From Microbacterium testaceum StLB037 (GTDB taxonomy: Bacteria; Actinomycetota; Actinomycetes; Actinomycetales; Microbacteriaceae): a stretch of DNA of 64,000 nucleotides. The notes beneath the pieces were generated by a model. It was not told where the DNA came from, made no database searches, and worked only from the letters and a program-made list of their open reading frames with translations. Position numbers and translations under genes: made by a program. This document shows positions 25,338-35,910 of this stretch, piece by piece. Every line of letters starts with the position of its first letter. Position 1 is the first letter of the stretch. The DNA is taken from assembly GCF_900104345.1 (NCBI RefSeq), contig NZ_FNJN01000001.1, positions 372,001 through 436,000 of the forward strand. Direction: 5' to 3'.

Positions 25338-25967
25338 ATGTCCCCCCTCGCCCGTGCCGCCGCATTCGGAGGCGTTGCCGTCGTCGCGATCGTCACGATG
25401 ACCGCCTGCGTTCCCGAAGCAGAACCCGCAGACACGCGGGCCTCGTCCCCGTCCCCGGGCGCCGCGTCACCCGCGCCGGGAGCGTCGCCGACCGCCTCGG
25501 CGTCGCCTACCCCGACAGCTGCTGCCCTCCCCGCATCGTGCGATGACATCTACTCGGCGTCGATGCAGACCACGTTGACCGCCGACGTTCCGCCGTTGAA
25601 CGACCCGGGCGTGACGCTCCTCTCGACCGACCAGGCGGCGCTTCTCGAACTGCTGGACACGGTGCCGACGCTGCGATGCTCGTGGGGGGAGCCTGGCGAC
25701 ACCGGGCTTTCGACGAACGTCTCGGTGGTCTCCGCTGATCAGGCGGACACGGTGAGAGAGAGCCTGAACACAGCTGGTTTCGGGTGCGAGTCTCAGGGGG
25801 ATGCGACGATCTGCCGCATCGAGCAGCGGGGTGTCTCCCTGGACGACAAGCCGTACACGCGAGGCGAGACGCAGGCCGTGCAGGGGTCGTACTGGATCAC
25901 GACGTCGTGGGTGAACATCGACCCCGACGGGTACACCCAGGACATCCTCGCGGCTCTTGCTCGCTGA
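25338..25967 (+). CDS. secreted lipoprotein of unknown function
   Basis: A protein of 209 residues. It has a lipoprotein signal: a basic start, a hydrophobic core VAVVAIVTM and lipobox MTAC with Cys24 as the acylated residue. Then comes a Pro/Ser/Ala-rich spacer (about 35-65) and a globular domain with four or five cysteines (SCDDIY, LRCSWGEP, GFGCESQGDATICRIE), probably disulfide-bonded outside the cell. RBS TGGAGG. The arrangement of linker plus C.W domain recalls the sigma-factor partner at 2799, so they may be distant relatives. Function unknown. Confidence 0.8.
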   Translation: MSPLARAAAFGGVAVVAIVTMTACVPEAEPADTRASSPSPGAASPAPGASPTASASPTPTAAALPASCDDIYSASMQTTLTADVPPLNDPGVTLLSTDQAALLELLDTVPTLRCSWGEPGDTGLSTNVSVVSADQADTVRESLNTAGFGCESQGDATICRIEQRGVSLDDKPYTRGETQAVQGSYWITTSWVNIDPDGYTQDILAALAR

Positions 25968-25984
25968 AAGGCGTGGCGAACGGG

Positions 25985-25990
25985 TAGAAT
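25985..25990 (+). promoter_or_regulatory. probable -10 element for the SNF2 helicase
   Basis: TAGAAT lies 172 bases upstream of the helicase ATG, giving a long leader that contains a TCCGGA/TCCGGA-type hairpin near 26125-26145. No clear -35. Confidence 0.4.
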
Positions 25991-26162
25991 GGCGAGGATC
26001 CCTTCGCTGTTTCCGGCGTGCCGCTCTCGATCGAGGGTGCAGCCGGGTCGTGGAGCCCACTCGTAGCGACGTGCCGTCGGCGACGAACTCCCGGGGTCAC
26101 TGATCCACCGGCATTCGCCGGACGCTCCGGATTGTCATCCGGACGACACGCTCAGGAGGAGC

Positions 26163-28322
26163 ATGCCGACTACGGCAACCGCGTCCCGAGGCTCGAGCCA
26201 ACGACGCAGGAAGACCACGTCATCCCGACGAGACGACGAAGCACCCGTCATCCCGATTCTCGCCCGCAAGGTGCGCGAGATCGAGGCGAAGGCGCAGCGC
26301 GGAAAGCTCGGGCCCACCAATCGCGTCAAGTTCCAGGTGATCGCGTTCCTCGTGCGCGAGGAGCGCGCCCGGGTCAAGGCCGACACCGAGATCACCGACG
26401 CCGCGCGCGCCGAGCTGCTCAAGCGCCTCGACGGGGTCGCCACGATCCTCGCCAAGACCGCCGCGCGCGACACCTCGCTCATCCAGCTGCTCGAGGTCGA
26501 CCAGGCCACATCTCCTGTCGCCCGCCGCATGCGCCGCGACTGGCTGCTGGAGTCCGGGGCCGAGCTCCCGCCCGACGAGCTCATCATCACCGACAACACG
26601 CCCAAGATCGCCCCCGTGGTGCCGGCGGCGCTGGCCGAGAAGCAGGTCGTCCCCGCCTCGATCGAGGCGCGCCAGATGTCCAACCCCTTCCTCGCCCCCG
26701 ATCTCACGCCGCGCGCGAGCGGAGACGCCCCGCGTCGCCGCCTCGACGGCTGGGAACTCATGGGCCCGCTGTACAAGGCGTTCGAGACCGGCGCCGGAGG
26801 ATCGGCGGCCAGCATGGAGCTGCCGCCCGTCCCCGAGTTCGACCGGCTCTCGCCGCGCGGGCTCGAGGTCATGCCGCACCAGTCGCGCTTCCTCGAGGCC
26901 GTGCGCACCGGTCACCGCTCGTTCCTCCTCGCCGACGAGCCGGGCCTGGGCAAGACCGCCGAGTCGGTGCTCGCGGCATCCGTCGCCGACGCGTATCCGC
27001 TGCTGGTCGTCGTGCCGAACGTCGTCAAGATGAACTGGGCCCGCGAGGTGCAGCGGTGGACACCGCAGCGCCGCGCGACCGTCATCTCGGGCGGTGGCGC
27101 CGACATCGACGCCTTCGCCGACGTCTTCATTGTCAACTACGAGATCCTCGACCGGCACCTGTCGTGGCTGTCGTCGATCGGCCTCAAGGGCGTCGTGGTC
27201 GACGAGGCGCACTTCATCAAGAACCTCACGTCGCAGCGCTCGCAGAACGTGCTGGCCCTGGCATCGCGCGTCCGTCAGCAGACCCGCGACCCGCTCATGC
27301 TGGCGCTCACGGGCACCCCGCTGATCAACGACGTCGAGGACTTCGACGCGATCTGGCGCTTCCTCGGCTGGACCAACGGCGAGAAGCCCGGTCCCGAGCT
27401 GATGGAGAAGCTGGATGCCACCGGCCTGACCCCCGCGGACAAGGCGTTCTACCCCGAGGCGCGCGAGGCCGTCATCTCGATGGGCATCGTCCGACGCAAG
27501 AAGAAGGACGTCGCCGCCGACCTCCCCGACAAGCTCGTCGCCGACCTCCCGGTCGAATTGGACGACGAGTTCGGGCGATCCATCCGTCAGGCCGAACGCG
27601 AGCTCGGCGCCCGCCTCGCGGCGAAATACCACCGGATCATCGAGGCGCGCGGGGACCGCGGTCTCGCCGCCGGAGAGATCGACGAGGACATCGTTCGCCT
27701 CGTCGCCCACGGCGAGCTCGAGGAGTCCAAGGCCGCGGGCTCGGGGAACGAGAACGTCTTCACGATGGTCCGCCGCATCGGCCAGGCCAAGGCGCACCTC
27801 GCCGCCGACTACGCCGTGCAGCTGCAGCGCTCGGTCGGCAAGGTCGTGTTCTTCGCCAAGCACATCGACGTCATGGATGCGGCGGAAGCCCACTTCAAGG
27901 CATCCGGGCTCAAGTCGGTGTCGGTCCGCGGTGAGCAGACCTCCACCGCGCGCCAGGCCGCGATCGACGCGTTCAACAGCGACCCCGACGTGGGAATCGC
28001 GGTGTGTTCGCTCACCGCCGCCGGCGTCGGCCTCAACATGCAGGCCGCCTCGAACGTCGTGCTCGCCGAGCTGTCGTGGACCGCCGCGGAGCAGACCCAG
28101 GCCATCGACCGCGTGCACCGCATCGGTCAGGGCGAACCCGTGACCGCGTGGCGCATCATCGCCGCGCACACGATCGACACGAAGATCGCGGAGCTCATCG
28201 ACTCGAAGGAAGGGCTCGCCGCGCGCGCCCTCGACGGCCAGGCCATCGAGCCCGGCTCCAGCGACTCGGTGCAGCTGTCGGCGCTCATGCACCTGCTGCG
28301 TCAGGCGCTCGGCAAGGCCTGA
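26163..28322 (+). CDS. SNF2-family DEAD/DEAH helicase
   Basis: A protein of 719 residues. The first 200 residues are a basic, helical N-terminal region. The SNF2 ATPase starts near residue 235 with the Q-like MPHQSRFLEAV, then LADEPGLGKTAES (motif I, about 258-268), VVVPNVVKMNW (Ia), VVDEAHFIKN (motif II) and LTGTPLIND (III). The C-terminal half holds SVRGEQTSTARQ, VCSLTAAGVGLNMQAASNVVL (V) and QAIDRVHRIGQ (VI). It resembles the SMARCAL1/annealing-helicase branch. It probably remodels protein-DNA or branched DNA during repair. Followed by a strong terminator. Confidence 0.92.
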   Translation: MPTTATASRGSSQRRRKTTSSRRDDEAPVIPILARKVREIEAKAQRGKLGPTNRVKFQVIAFLVREERARVKADTEITDAARAELLKRLDGVATILAKTAARDTSLIQLLEVDQATSPVARRMRRDWLLESGAELPPDELIITDNTPKIAPVVPAALAEKQVVPASIEARQMSNPFLAPDLTPRASGDAPRRRLDGWELMGPLYKAFETGAGGSAASMELPPVPEFDRLSPRGLEVMPHQSRFLEAVRTGHRSFLLADEPGLGKTAESVLAASVADAYPLLVVVPNVVKMNWAREVQRWTPQRRATVISGGGADIDAFADVFIVNYEILDRHLSWLSSIGLKGVVVDEAHFIKNLTSQRSQNVLALASRVRQQTRDPLMLALTGTPLINDVEDFDAIWRFLGWTNGEKPGPELMEKLDATGLTPADKAFYPEAREAVISMGIVRRKKKDVAADLPDKLVADLPVELDDEFGRSIRQAERELGARLAAKYHRIIEARGDRGLAAGEIDEDIVRLVAHGELEESKAAGSGNENVFTMVRRIGQAKAHLAADYAVQLQRSVGKVVFFAKHIDVMDAAEAHFKASGLKSVSVRGEQTSTARQAAIDAFNSDPDVGIAVCSLTAAGVGLNMQAASNVVLAELSWTAAEQTQAIDRVHRIGQGEPVTAWRIIAAHTIDTKIAELIDSKEGLAARALDGQAIEPGSSDSVQLSALMHLLRQALGKA

Positions 28323-28334
28323 TCCTCGCCGCAC

Positions 28335-28367
28335 GAACGCCCCGGTCGCTTCGGCGCCGGGGCGTTC
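28335..28367 (+). terminator. hairpin after the SNF2 helicase
   Basis: GAACGCCCCGG at 28335-28345 pairs perfectly with CCGGGGCGTTC at 28357-28367. Confidence 0.75.
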
Positions 28368-28532
28368 CTGCGTTCCCGGGAAGGAGCTCGCCCCTCGGCG
28401 GGGTCGCGGGGGTCCCGGCATCCGGCGCCCCTCCGTCACCGTGTGGCAGCGGTCCCGCCCGCGGCGATAAGGTCGAAGACGGCAACGGCGCCGACCCCTT
28501 CACCCGAATCACAGCACCAGAGGACTCTGCCC

Positions 28533-29561
28533 ATGAAGATCGGCATCCTGACCAGCGGCGGCGACTGCCCCGGGCTGAACGCGGTCATCCGTGGCGTCGT
28601 GCTCAAGGGCACGACCAACTACGACATCGAATTCGTCGGCATCCGCGACGGGTGGCGCGGCGTCGTCGACGGCGACTTCTTCCCGCTCACGCGTCACGAG
28701 GTGAAGGGCCTGTCCAAGGTCGGCGGCACCATCCTCGGCACGAGCCGCACCAACCCCTACGAGGGGGCGCGCGGCGGCGCCGAGAACATCTCCAAGACGA
28801 TGTACGGACACCGGCTCGACGGCATCCTGGCCATCGGCGGCGAGGGGACCCTGGCCGCGGCCGACCGCCTGTCGAAGGACGGCATCAACGTCCTCGGTGT
28901 GCCCAAGACGATCGACAACGACCTCCGCGCGACCGACTACTCGTTCGGTTTCGACACCGCCGTGAACATCGCGACGGATGCCATGGACCGCCTGCGCACC
29001 ACCGGTGACTCGCACCAGCGCTGCATGGTGGCCGAGGTCATGGGCCGTCACGTCGGCTGGATCGCCCTGCACGCCGGCATCGCCGCGGGCGCGCACGTGA
29101 TCTGCATCCCCGAGGTGCCGATGTCGATCGACGAGATCGTCGAGCAGGTCACCCGCGCTCACGACCGCGGCCGCGCGCCCCTGGTCGTCGTCTCGGAGGG
29201 CTTCAAGCTCACGGGCATGGACGAGGCGTTCAGCGACAAGGGCCTCGACGCCTTCAACCGTCCCCGCCTCGGCGGCATCGGCGAGCTGCTGGCGCCCGAG
29301 ATCGAGCGCCTCACCGGCATCGAGACCCGCTCGACCGTGCTCGGCCACATCCAGCGCGGCGGTTCGCCGTCGGCCTTCGACCGCGTACTCGCGACGCGCC
29401 TGGGCCTGCACGCCGCCGACGCGCTGCACGAGGGCGCGTGGGGCCAGATGGTCGCGATGCGCGGCACCGACATCGTGCGCGTCCCCTTCGCCGACGCCCT
29501 CGGCGAGCTCAACAGCGTCCCGCTGTATCGCTACGAGGAGGCCGCCGCGCTGTTCGGCTGA
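28533..29561 (+). CDS. pfkA: 6-phosphofructokinase, ATP-type
   Basis: A protein of 342 residues that phosphorylates fructose 6-phosphate in glycolysis. It has MKIGILTSGGDCPGLNAVI, IGGEGTL with Gly105, PKTIDND with Lys125 and catalytic Asp128, MGRHVGWIA, and GHIQRGG near residue 270. The Gly105/Lys125 combination is the group III actinobacterial pattern (as in M. tuberculosis PfkA) and points to ATP rather than pyrophosphate as donor, since PPi enzymes have Asp at the first position. ATG at 28533 follows AGAGGAC. TAAGGT near 28467 is a possible -10. Confidence 0.95.
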   Translation: MKIGILTSGGDCPGLNAVIRGVVLKGTTNYDIEFVGIRDGWRGVVDGDFFPLTRHEVKGLSKVGGTILGTSRTNPYEGARGGAENISKTMYGHRLDGILAIGGEGTLAAADRLSKDGINVLGVPKTIDNDLRATDYSFGFDTAVNIATDAMDRLRTTGDSHQRCMVAEVMGRHVGWIALHAGIAAGAHVICIPEVPMSIDEIVEQVTRAHDRGRAPLVVVSEGFKLTGMDEAFSDKGLDAFNRPRLGGIGELLAPEIERLTGIETRSTVLGHIQRGGSPSAFDRVLATRLGLHAADALHEGAWGQMVAMRGTDIVRVPFADALGELNSVPLYRYEEAAALFG

Positions 29562-29613
29562 GCCTGCTGCTGGTGCGACGCCCCCTCCTGCCGTGTGCGG
29601 GGCGGGGCCCGGA

Positions 29614-29657
29614 CCATGTCCCCGTTTGTGTTGAGCCATGTCCCACTTTTGGTTGCC
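29614..29657 (+). repeat. left IS-like terminal inverted repeat
   Basis: The outermost CCATGTCCC (29614-29622) recurs 22 bases inward at 29636-29644. The first about 41 bases match the reverse complement of 30743-30783 at roughly five of six positions with one gap. Confidence 0.7.
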
Positions 29658-29692
29658 TAGGCGCCTTCCAGGCAGCCGAAATTGGGACATGG
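29636..29692. repeat. 57-base hairpin in the left end
   Basis: Arms 29636-29658 and 29670-29692 match at 20 of 23 positions, with an 11-base loop. The right arm is repeated in altered form at 30743-30762 (18 of 20 bases). Confidence 0.75.
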
Positions 29693-29771
29693 TCGCGGCA
29701 TCGGCCCGGCTTCTCGCGCGGTGGCCTGTGGACAACCGCGGATGGGGCTGGCAGAGGCGAGAAGCTGAGGG

Positions 29772-30689
29772 ATGCCGCGTCCTCGACCTCTGCCTGACCA
29801 GCTTCCCGAGCACTTCTCCGTCGGCGCCGCCGGTGAGCTGGGGGTGACGCGTGCTCGGTTGCGCGCCGCAGATTTGGATTCGCCGTTCCATGGCATCCGA
29901 TCGTCGACGACCGCTCCGCCCTCGTCTCTGATCCAGCAGTGCCTCGTGTACGCGCCGCGCCTGATGCCCTGGCAGTTCTTCAGCCACGAGACGGCGCTTG
30001 CTCTGCGGGGAGTATGCACTCCGGAGTGGCCGTACGTGCCGCGGATCCATGTTTCCGCACACCGACCGGCGAGGGAGCCGCGGACACAAGGAGTCGTCGG
30101 CCACCGTCTGCAAGCGCGCGCACCGGCGTTCTCGGCCGGCCTGCTCGACCTGCCGGTCGAGCACCCCGTGCGGGCGTGGAGACAATGCGGTCGGCTCTGG
30201 CCTCTTGATGACCTGGTCGCTGCGGCCGATGCGCTCCTGAGCGGGCGGCCGCCGATGGCCGACGCAGAGCAGCTGCGGTCTGAAGTCAGAGAGATGGGCG
30301 ACGTTCGAGGCGGTGTCCTGCGTGCGGCGGTCGACCTCGCCCGACCCGGCGTCCGGTCACCGAGAGAGACACGTCTGCGACTTCTGCTGGGTCGGAACGG
30401 GCTCCCGGCGCCCGAGGTCAACGCCGACATCTTCGACTCGCGGGGCATGTTCGTCGCGGAGATCGACCTCGCCTTCCCTCGATGGATGGTCGCCGTCGAG
30501 TACGACGGACGCGTCCACGCCGAGGACGAGCGGCAGTTCGCCCGAGATGCCGACCGGTGGGCCGCCATCCGGTCGGCGGGGTGGGATCACGTGCGCGTGC
30601 TGAACCATCACCTTCGAGATGGAGGTGCCTCGGCCGTCGCCCTCGCCCGCGAGGCGCTCATCAGAGCCGGTTGGCGGCCGGGGCTATGA
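29772..30689 (+). CDS. DUF559/Vsr-like nuclease-fold protein with N-terminal helical domain
   Basis: A protein of 305 residues. The last 110 carry a PD-(D/E)XK nuclease-like core of the DUF559/Vsr group: RETRLRLLLGRNGLPAPEVN, then FVAEIDLAFPRWMVAVEYDGRVH (acidic pair EID...VEYDG), then a basic RDADRWAAIRSAGW and HVRVLNHHL. The N-terminal part (GELGVTRARLRAADLDSPFHGIRS) looks like the winged-helix start of AbiEi-type transcriptional regulators. Such genes occur in many copies in Microbacteriaceae; activity is unproven. It sits alone between pfkA and ptrB inside IS-like repeats, which suggests acquisition by transfer. Confidence 0.75.
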   Translation: MPRPRPLPDQLPEHFSVGAAGELGVTRARLRAADLDSPFHGIRSSTTAPPSSLIQQCLVYAPRLMPWQFFSHETALALRGVCTPEWPYVPRIHVSAHRPAREPRTQGVVGHRLQARAPAFSAGLLDLPVEHPVRAWRQCGRLWPLDDLVAAADALLSGRPPMADAEQLRSEVREMGDVRGGVLRAAVDLARPGVRSPRETRLRLLLGRNGLPAPEVNADIFDSRGMFVAEIDLAFPRWMVAVEYDGRVHAEDERQFARDADRWAAIRSAGWDHVRVLNHHLRDGGASAVALAREALIRAGWRPGL

Positions 30690-30742
30690 GCGGATGTGCG
30701 CTGACCCATGTCCCGAAAAAGGTCGTCTGAGCGGTATGCGGA

Positions 30743-30783
30743 CAGCCGAAAGTGGGACACGGTCTGCACAAATCGGGACATGG
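30743..30783 (-). repeat. right IS-like terminal inverted repeat
   Basis: Reverse-complement match of the left end, with GGGACACGG at 30754-30762 and GGGACATGG at 30775-30783. TCGGGACATGGGTC at 30773-30786 also pairs perfectly (14 of 14) with 30703-30716. Confidence 0.7.
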
Positions 30784-30822
30784 GTCGGCAACCGAGCGAC
30801 TGCGAACGCCCCTACACGCGCC

Positions 30823-30855
30823 GAACGCCCCGCCGCGCGAGGCGACGGGGCGTTC
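30823..30855 (-). terminator. hairpin after ptrB
   Basis: GAACGCCCCG at 30823-30832 and CGGGGCGTTC at 30846-30855, a perfect 10-bp stem just past the ptrB stop on the minus strand. Confidence 0.65.
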
Positions 30856-30873
30856 GAGAGCGGCGCGCGCGGG

Positions 30874-32988
<2,115 letters not shown>

Positions 32989-32994
32989 CGTTCC

Positions 32995-33000
32995 ACGGTA
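32995..33000 (-). promoter_or_regulatory. -10 element for ptrB
   Basis: Minus-strand TACCGT, six bases, GTG. Leaderless geometry. Confidence 0.55.
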
Positions 33001-33066
33001 GTGCGCCCCTGAGCCATCGGTCCGCAGAGAAGACACGGGATGCCGTGCCCCGGCCGCCGGGCAAGT

Positions 33067-33095
33067 TTGACCGCCGCGCCCCTCGGTGAAATGAT
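33067..33095 (+). promoter_or_regulatory. sigma70-type promoter for the phosphate transporter
   Basis: TTGACC at 33067-33072, a 17-base spacer, then AATGAT at 33090-33095. The 100-base leader holds CGACAC/GTGTCG inverted arms at about 33103-33124. One of the few classical -35/-10 pairs in the window. Confidence 0.55.
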
Positions 33096-33198
33096 GTCGA
33101 GGCGACACCGATGAACAGGTGTCGAACTCCAGGTGAACTCTTCGTTCGTCGCGCCGATCCCGTCGGCATCCCTTCTTCCTTCTCACGGAAAGCGAACG

Positions 33199-34416
33199 GT
33201 GGAGAGCGCAGCCCTCATCATCGTGCTGGTCATCGCGCTGGCACTGTTCTTCGATTTCACCAACGGATTCCACGACACCGCGAACGCGATGGCCACGCCC
33301 ATCGCGACGGGTGCGCTGAAGCCGAAGGTCGCGGTCCTGTTGGCGGCCAGCCTCAACCTGGTCGGGGCGTTCCTGTCGACCGAGGTGGCCAAGACGATCT
33401 CGGGCGGCATGATCCGCGAGGAGCAGCTCAGTCCCGACATCTTCCCGCCCATCATCTTCGCGGGCCTCATCGGCGCAATCACGTGGAACATGCTCACGTG
33501 GCTGCTCGGCCTGCCGTCGAGCTCGTCGCACGCCCTCTTCGGCGGCCTGATCGGCGCGACCCTCGTGGGCGTCGGCGCGTCGGCGATCGACACCGGGGTG
33601 GTGCTGAGCAAGGTCATCCTCCCGGCGCTCATCGCGCCGCTCACGGCCGGGATCATCGCCTTCGTCGTGACGAAGATCGCCTACGGCGTCACCCGCCGCT
33701 ACGACATGAAGGCCGACGGCCGCGACGGCTTCCGCTGGGGCCAGATCTTCACCTCGTCGCTGGTCGCGCTGGCGCACGGCACGAACGACGCGCAGAAGAC
33801 GATGGGCGTCATCACCCTCGCCCTCATCACGGTCGGCTGGCAGTCCTCGGCCAACCCCGACCCGCAGCTCTGGGTCGTCTTCGCGTGCGCCCTGACGATC
33901 GCCCTCGGCACCTACATGGGCGGCTGGCGCATCATCCGCACCCTCGGCAAGGGCCTGACCGACGTGAAGCCCGCGCAGGGCTTCTCGGCCGAGACCTCGA
34001 CCGCGGCGACGATCCTCGCCTCCAGCGCCCTGGGCTTCGCACTCTCGACCACCCAGGTGGCATCCGGATCCGTCATCGGCTCGGGCCTCGGCCGCCGCGG
34101 ATCGACCGTGCGGTGGAACACCGTCGGTCGCATCATGATCGGCTGGGTGCTGACGCTCCCCGCCGCCGGTGCCGTCGGCGCCGCCGCGGCCCTCATCGTC
34201 GTCTGGCTGGGCGGCTGGGGCGTGGCCGTCGACGCGGTGATCGCCGTCGTCATCATCCTCGGCCTGTTCCTGCGCTCGCGTCGCGACTCGGTCACCTCGG
34301 CCAACGCGATGAGCGAGGTCGCCGACTCCGGCGCCGCGGTCAAGGTGCCGCGCAAGCCCGGCCCGACGCGTCGCCAGCGCCGTCTCGAGCGCGACAAGGC
34401 CGGAAAGGACGCCTGA
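33199..34416 (+). CDS. pitA: low-affinity inorganic phosphate transporter (Pit family)
   Basis: A protein of 405 residues with 10 or so transmembrane helices. Two copies of the Pit signature are visible: FTNGFHDTANAMATPIATGAL near residue 25 and ALAHGTNDAQKTMGVI near 195, plus the GLPSSSSHALFGGLIGA loop. The family takes up metal-phosphate with protons. The GTG at 33199 is preferred because MESAALIIVLVIALALFFDF is the typical start; a GTG at 33133 would add 22 residues. The C-terminal tail is basic. Co-transcribed with a 109-residue membrane protein whose start overlaps its stop. Confidence 0.94.
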   Translation: MESAALIIVLVIALALFFDFTNGFHDTANAMATPIATGALKPKVAVLLAASLNLVGAFLSTEVAKTISGGMIREEQLSPDIFPPIIFAGLIGAITWNMLTWLLGLPSSSSHALFGGLIGATLVGVGASAIDTGVVLSKVILPALIAPLTAGIIAFVVTKIAYGVTRRYDMKADGRDGFRWGQIFTSSLVALAHGTNDAQKTMGVITLALITVGWQSSANPDPQLWVVFACALTIALGTYMGGWRIIRTLGKGLTDVKPAQGFSAETSTAATILASSALGFALSTTQVASGSVIGSGLGRRGSTVRWNTVGRIMIGWVLTLPAAGAVGAAAALIVVWLGGWGVAVDAVIAVVIILGLFLRSRRDSVTSANAMSEVADSGAAVKVPRKPGPTRRQRRLERDKAGKDA

Positions 34417-34745
34417 TGCTGATCAACTGGGAAGCCTTCCTCCAGGTCTTCGTCGCGGCCATCGTGGGCGCCTCGATCGTCGTGACGTTCTACTCGCTGG
34501 GTCTGCGCCTGCTCGTGACCGGCGGGCGTCCGCCCCTGGTCTCTCCGGCGGAGTTCACGGATGCCATCACCGTGCTCTCCGACAAGCAGAAACGCCGCGC
34601 CGAGAAGGCGGTGGTGAAGGCCGCGCAGAAGAACCCGCTCAGCGACGGACAGAAGCGGCTGGCGCTCGTGGGCGCCTACGCGTGCTTCGCGGTGTGCGCC
34701 GCCGCCGTGCTGGGTGCGCTGCTGCTCATCCTGTTCAACCACTGA
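34416..34745 (+). CDS. small membrane protein linked to the phosphate transporter
   Basis: A protein of 109 residues with two transmembrane helices (about 8-32 and 80-105) separated by a polar cytoplasmic stretch (SDKQKRRAEKAVVKAAQKN). It starts one base inside the pitA stop (TGATG), so the two are co-translated. I do not recognise a named family, but small two-helix proteins often follow pit in actinobacteria; an accessory or regulatory role for the transporter is an inference from context. Confidence 0.8.
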   Translation: MLINWEAFLQVFVAAIVGASIVVTFYSLGLRLLVTGGRPPLVSPAEFTDAITVLSDKQKRRAEKAVVKAAQKNPLSDGQKRLALVGAYACFAVCAAAVLGALLLILFNH

Positions 34746-34784
34746 GCGGCCGACGCCGCGGCGGCGGATGTCGGAGGCCCCTCT

Positions 34785-34790
34785 TAGGCT
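34785..34790 (+). promoter_or_regulatory. -10 element for the metallophosphoesterase
   Basis: TAGGCT, six bases, ATG at 34797. Leaderless geometry. Confidence 0.6.
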
Positions 34791-34796
34791 GAGGAC

Positions 34797-35702
34797 ATGG
34801 CATCCGTGCAGTTCGGTCAGCACGCGCCCGCCGCGCGCGTGATCCTCCACCTCAGCGACACGCATCTGCTGGCCGGCGACCGCCTGCTCGGCGATCGCTA
34901 CGACACCGCGCGCCACCTGCGGCGCACGCTCGAGGCCGCCGAGGCGACGGGGGTGAGACCGGATGCCGTGGTGTTCACCGGCGACTTGACCGACCTGGGC
35001 GAGCCCGAGGCCTATCGGGTGCTGCGCGCCGAGGTCGAGCCGTGGGCGGAGCGCCTGGGGGCCCCCGTGGTGTGGGTCGCGGGCAACCACGATGAGCGCC
35101 CGGCCTTGCGCGAAGGTCTCCTCGACGGCGAGCCGACGCAGGAGCCGGTGACCGGCGTGTGGGACCTCGGAGGGCTGCGCCTCATCGCGCTCGACTCCAC
35201 GGTGCCCGGGTGGCACCACGGCGACCTCGACGCGGCGCAGCTCGACTGGCTGCGCGCCGAACTGTCGACCCCGGCACCACTCGGCACGATCCTGGCGCTG
35301 CACCATCCGCCGCTGCCGTCGCACATCCCGTTCTTCGACATCCTCGAGCTGCGGGATCAGCAGGGTCTCGCGGCGGCCATCGCGGGGAGCGACGTGCGGG
35401 CGATCCTCGCCGGTCACCTGCACTACTCGACCTCCGGTACCTTCGCCGGGGTGCCGGTGAGCGTGGCCTCGGCCTCCTGCTACACGATGGATCTCGCGCG
35501 CCCCGCCGACGAGGTGAACGGGATGGATGCCGGACGCTCCTTCCACCTGGTCCATGTCTGGGACGACACGATCACGCACGCCGTCGTCCCGGTGGTCGAC
35601 GACGAGGCCTCGGGTTTCTTCACCCCCGAGTGGACGGCGCGCATGGCGCAGCTCACGCCCGAGGAACGCCTCGAGGCGTTCTCGCGCAAGCGCTCGTCAT
35701 GA
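34797..35702 (+). CDS. calcineurin-like metallophosphoesterase (cAMP phosphodiesterase-like)
   Basis: A protein of 301 residues. All dinuclear-metal motifs are present in order: LSDTHLL (D-x-H, near residue 20), FTGDLTDLG (GD), AGNHDER (GNHD), LHHPPLPS (His) and LAGHLHYS (GHxH). This arrangement fits class III cyclic nucleotide phosphodiesterases of the CpdA/Rv0805 type, which hydrolyse 3',5'- or 2',3'-cAMP; the true substrate is not proven by sequence. A single-gene unit with a leaderless promoter. Confidence 0.9.
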   Translation: MASVQFGQHAPAARVILHLSDTHLLAGDRLLGDRYDTARHLRRTLEAAEATGVRPDAVVFTGDLTDLGEPEAYRVLRAEVEPWAERLGAPVVWVAGNHDERPALREGLLDGEPTQEPVTGVWDLGGLRLIALDSTVPGWHHGDLDAAQLDWLRAELSTPAPLGTILALHHPPLPSHIPFFDILELRDQQGLAAAIAGSDVRAILAGHLHYSTSGTFAGVPVSVASASCYTMDLARPADEVNGMDAGRSFHLVHVWDDTITHAVVPVVDDEASGFFTPEWTARMAQLTPEERLEAFSRKRSS

Positions 35703-35843
35703 CCGGTCACGGCCGACTCGGACGACCGCTCGGCGGCAATCCGTCGGGCATCGACAGTTCTCGACCACCGGCAATAGACGTGGCGGATGGTGCGGATGAG
35801 GCGACCGGCCGCCGTGTCCACCGGCCCTCACTGTCCCGCTCGT

Positions 35844-35849
35844 TAGGCT
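35844..35849 (+). promoter_or_regulatory. -10 element for aspA
   Basis: TAGGCT lies 42 bases before the aspA ATG, which has GAGG nearby. The leader is therefore about 35 bases and contains a 13-codon open frame. Confidence 0.45.
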
Positions 35850-35868
35850 CGTGGCATCCCTCTTCACC

Positions 35869-35910
35869 ATGACACCCACGAGGACCCCCACATGGCTTTG
35901 GACGCAATGA
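35869..35910 (+). CDS. possible 13-codon leader peptide before aspA
   Basis: ATG at 35869 opens a frame MTPTRTPTWLWTQ with its stop inside the beginning of aspA, overlapping a second in-frame aspA ATG at 35907 (ATGA). It could couple translation or be chance; no ribosome-binding site is obvious for it. Confidence 0.2.
   Translation: MTPTRTPTWLWTQ

Larger units (their letters stand above)
29614..30783. mobile_element. candidate non-autonomous element carrying a DUF559-like gene
   Basis: Imperfect inverted repeats of about 41 bases bound a 1.17-kb segment with one gene and no transposase. Each end has several CCATGTCCC/GGGACATGG units, like the multi-repeat ends of IS481- or IS21-type insertion sequences. 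No target-site duplication is visible. It could be a transposon with a passenger gene or two decayed IS ends that happen to flank the gene. Confidence 0.5.

Noticed and set aside
33133..33198. N-terminal extension of pitA from a GTG at 33133
   Set aside because: Adds a polar segment not seen in the family; GTG at 33199 gives the usual start.
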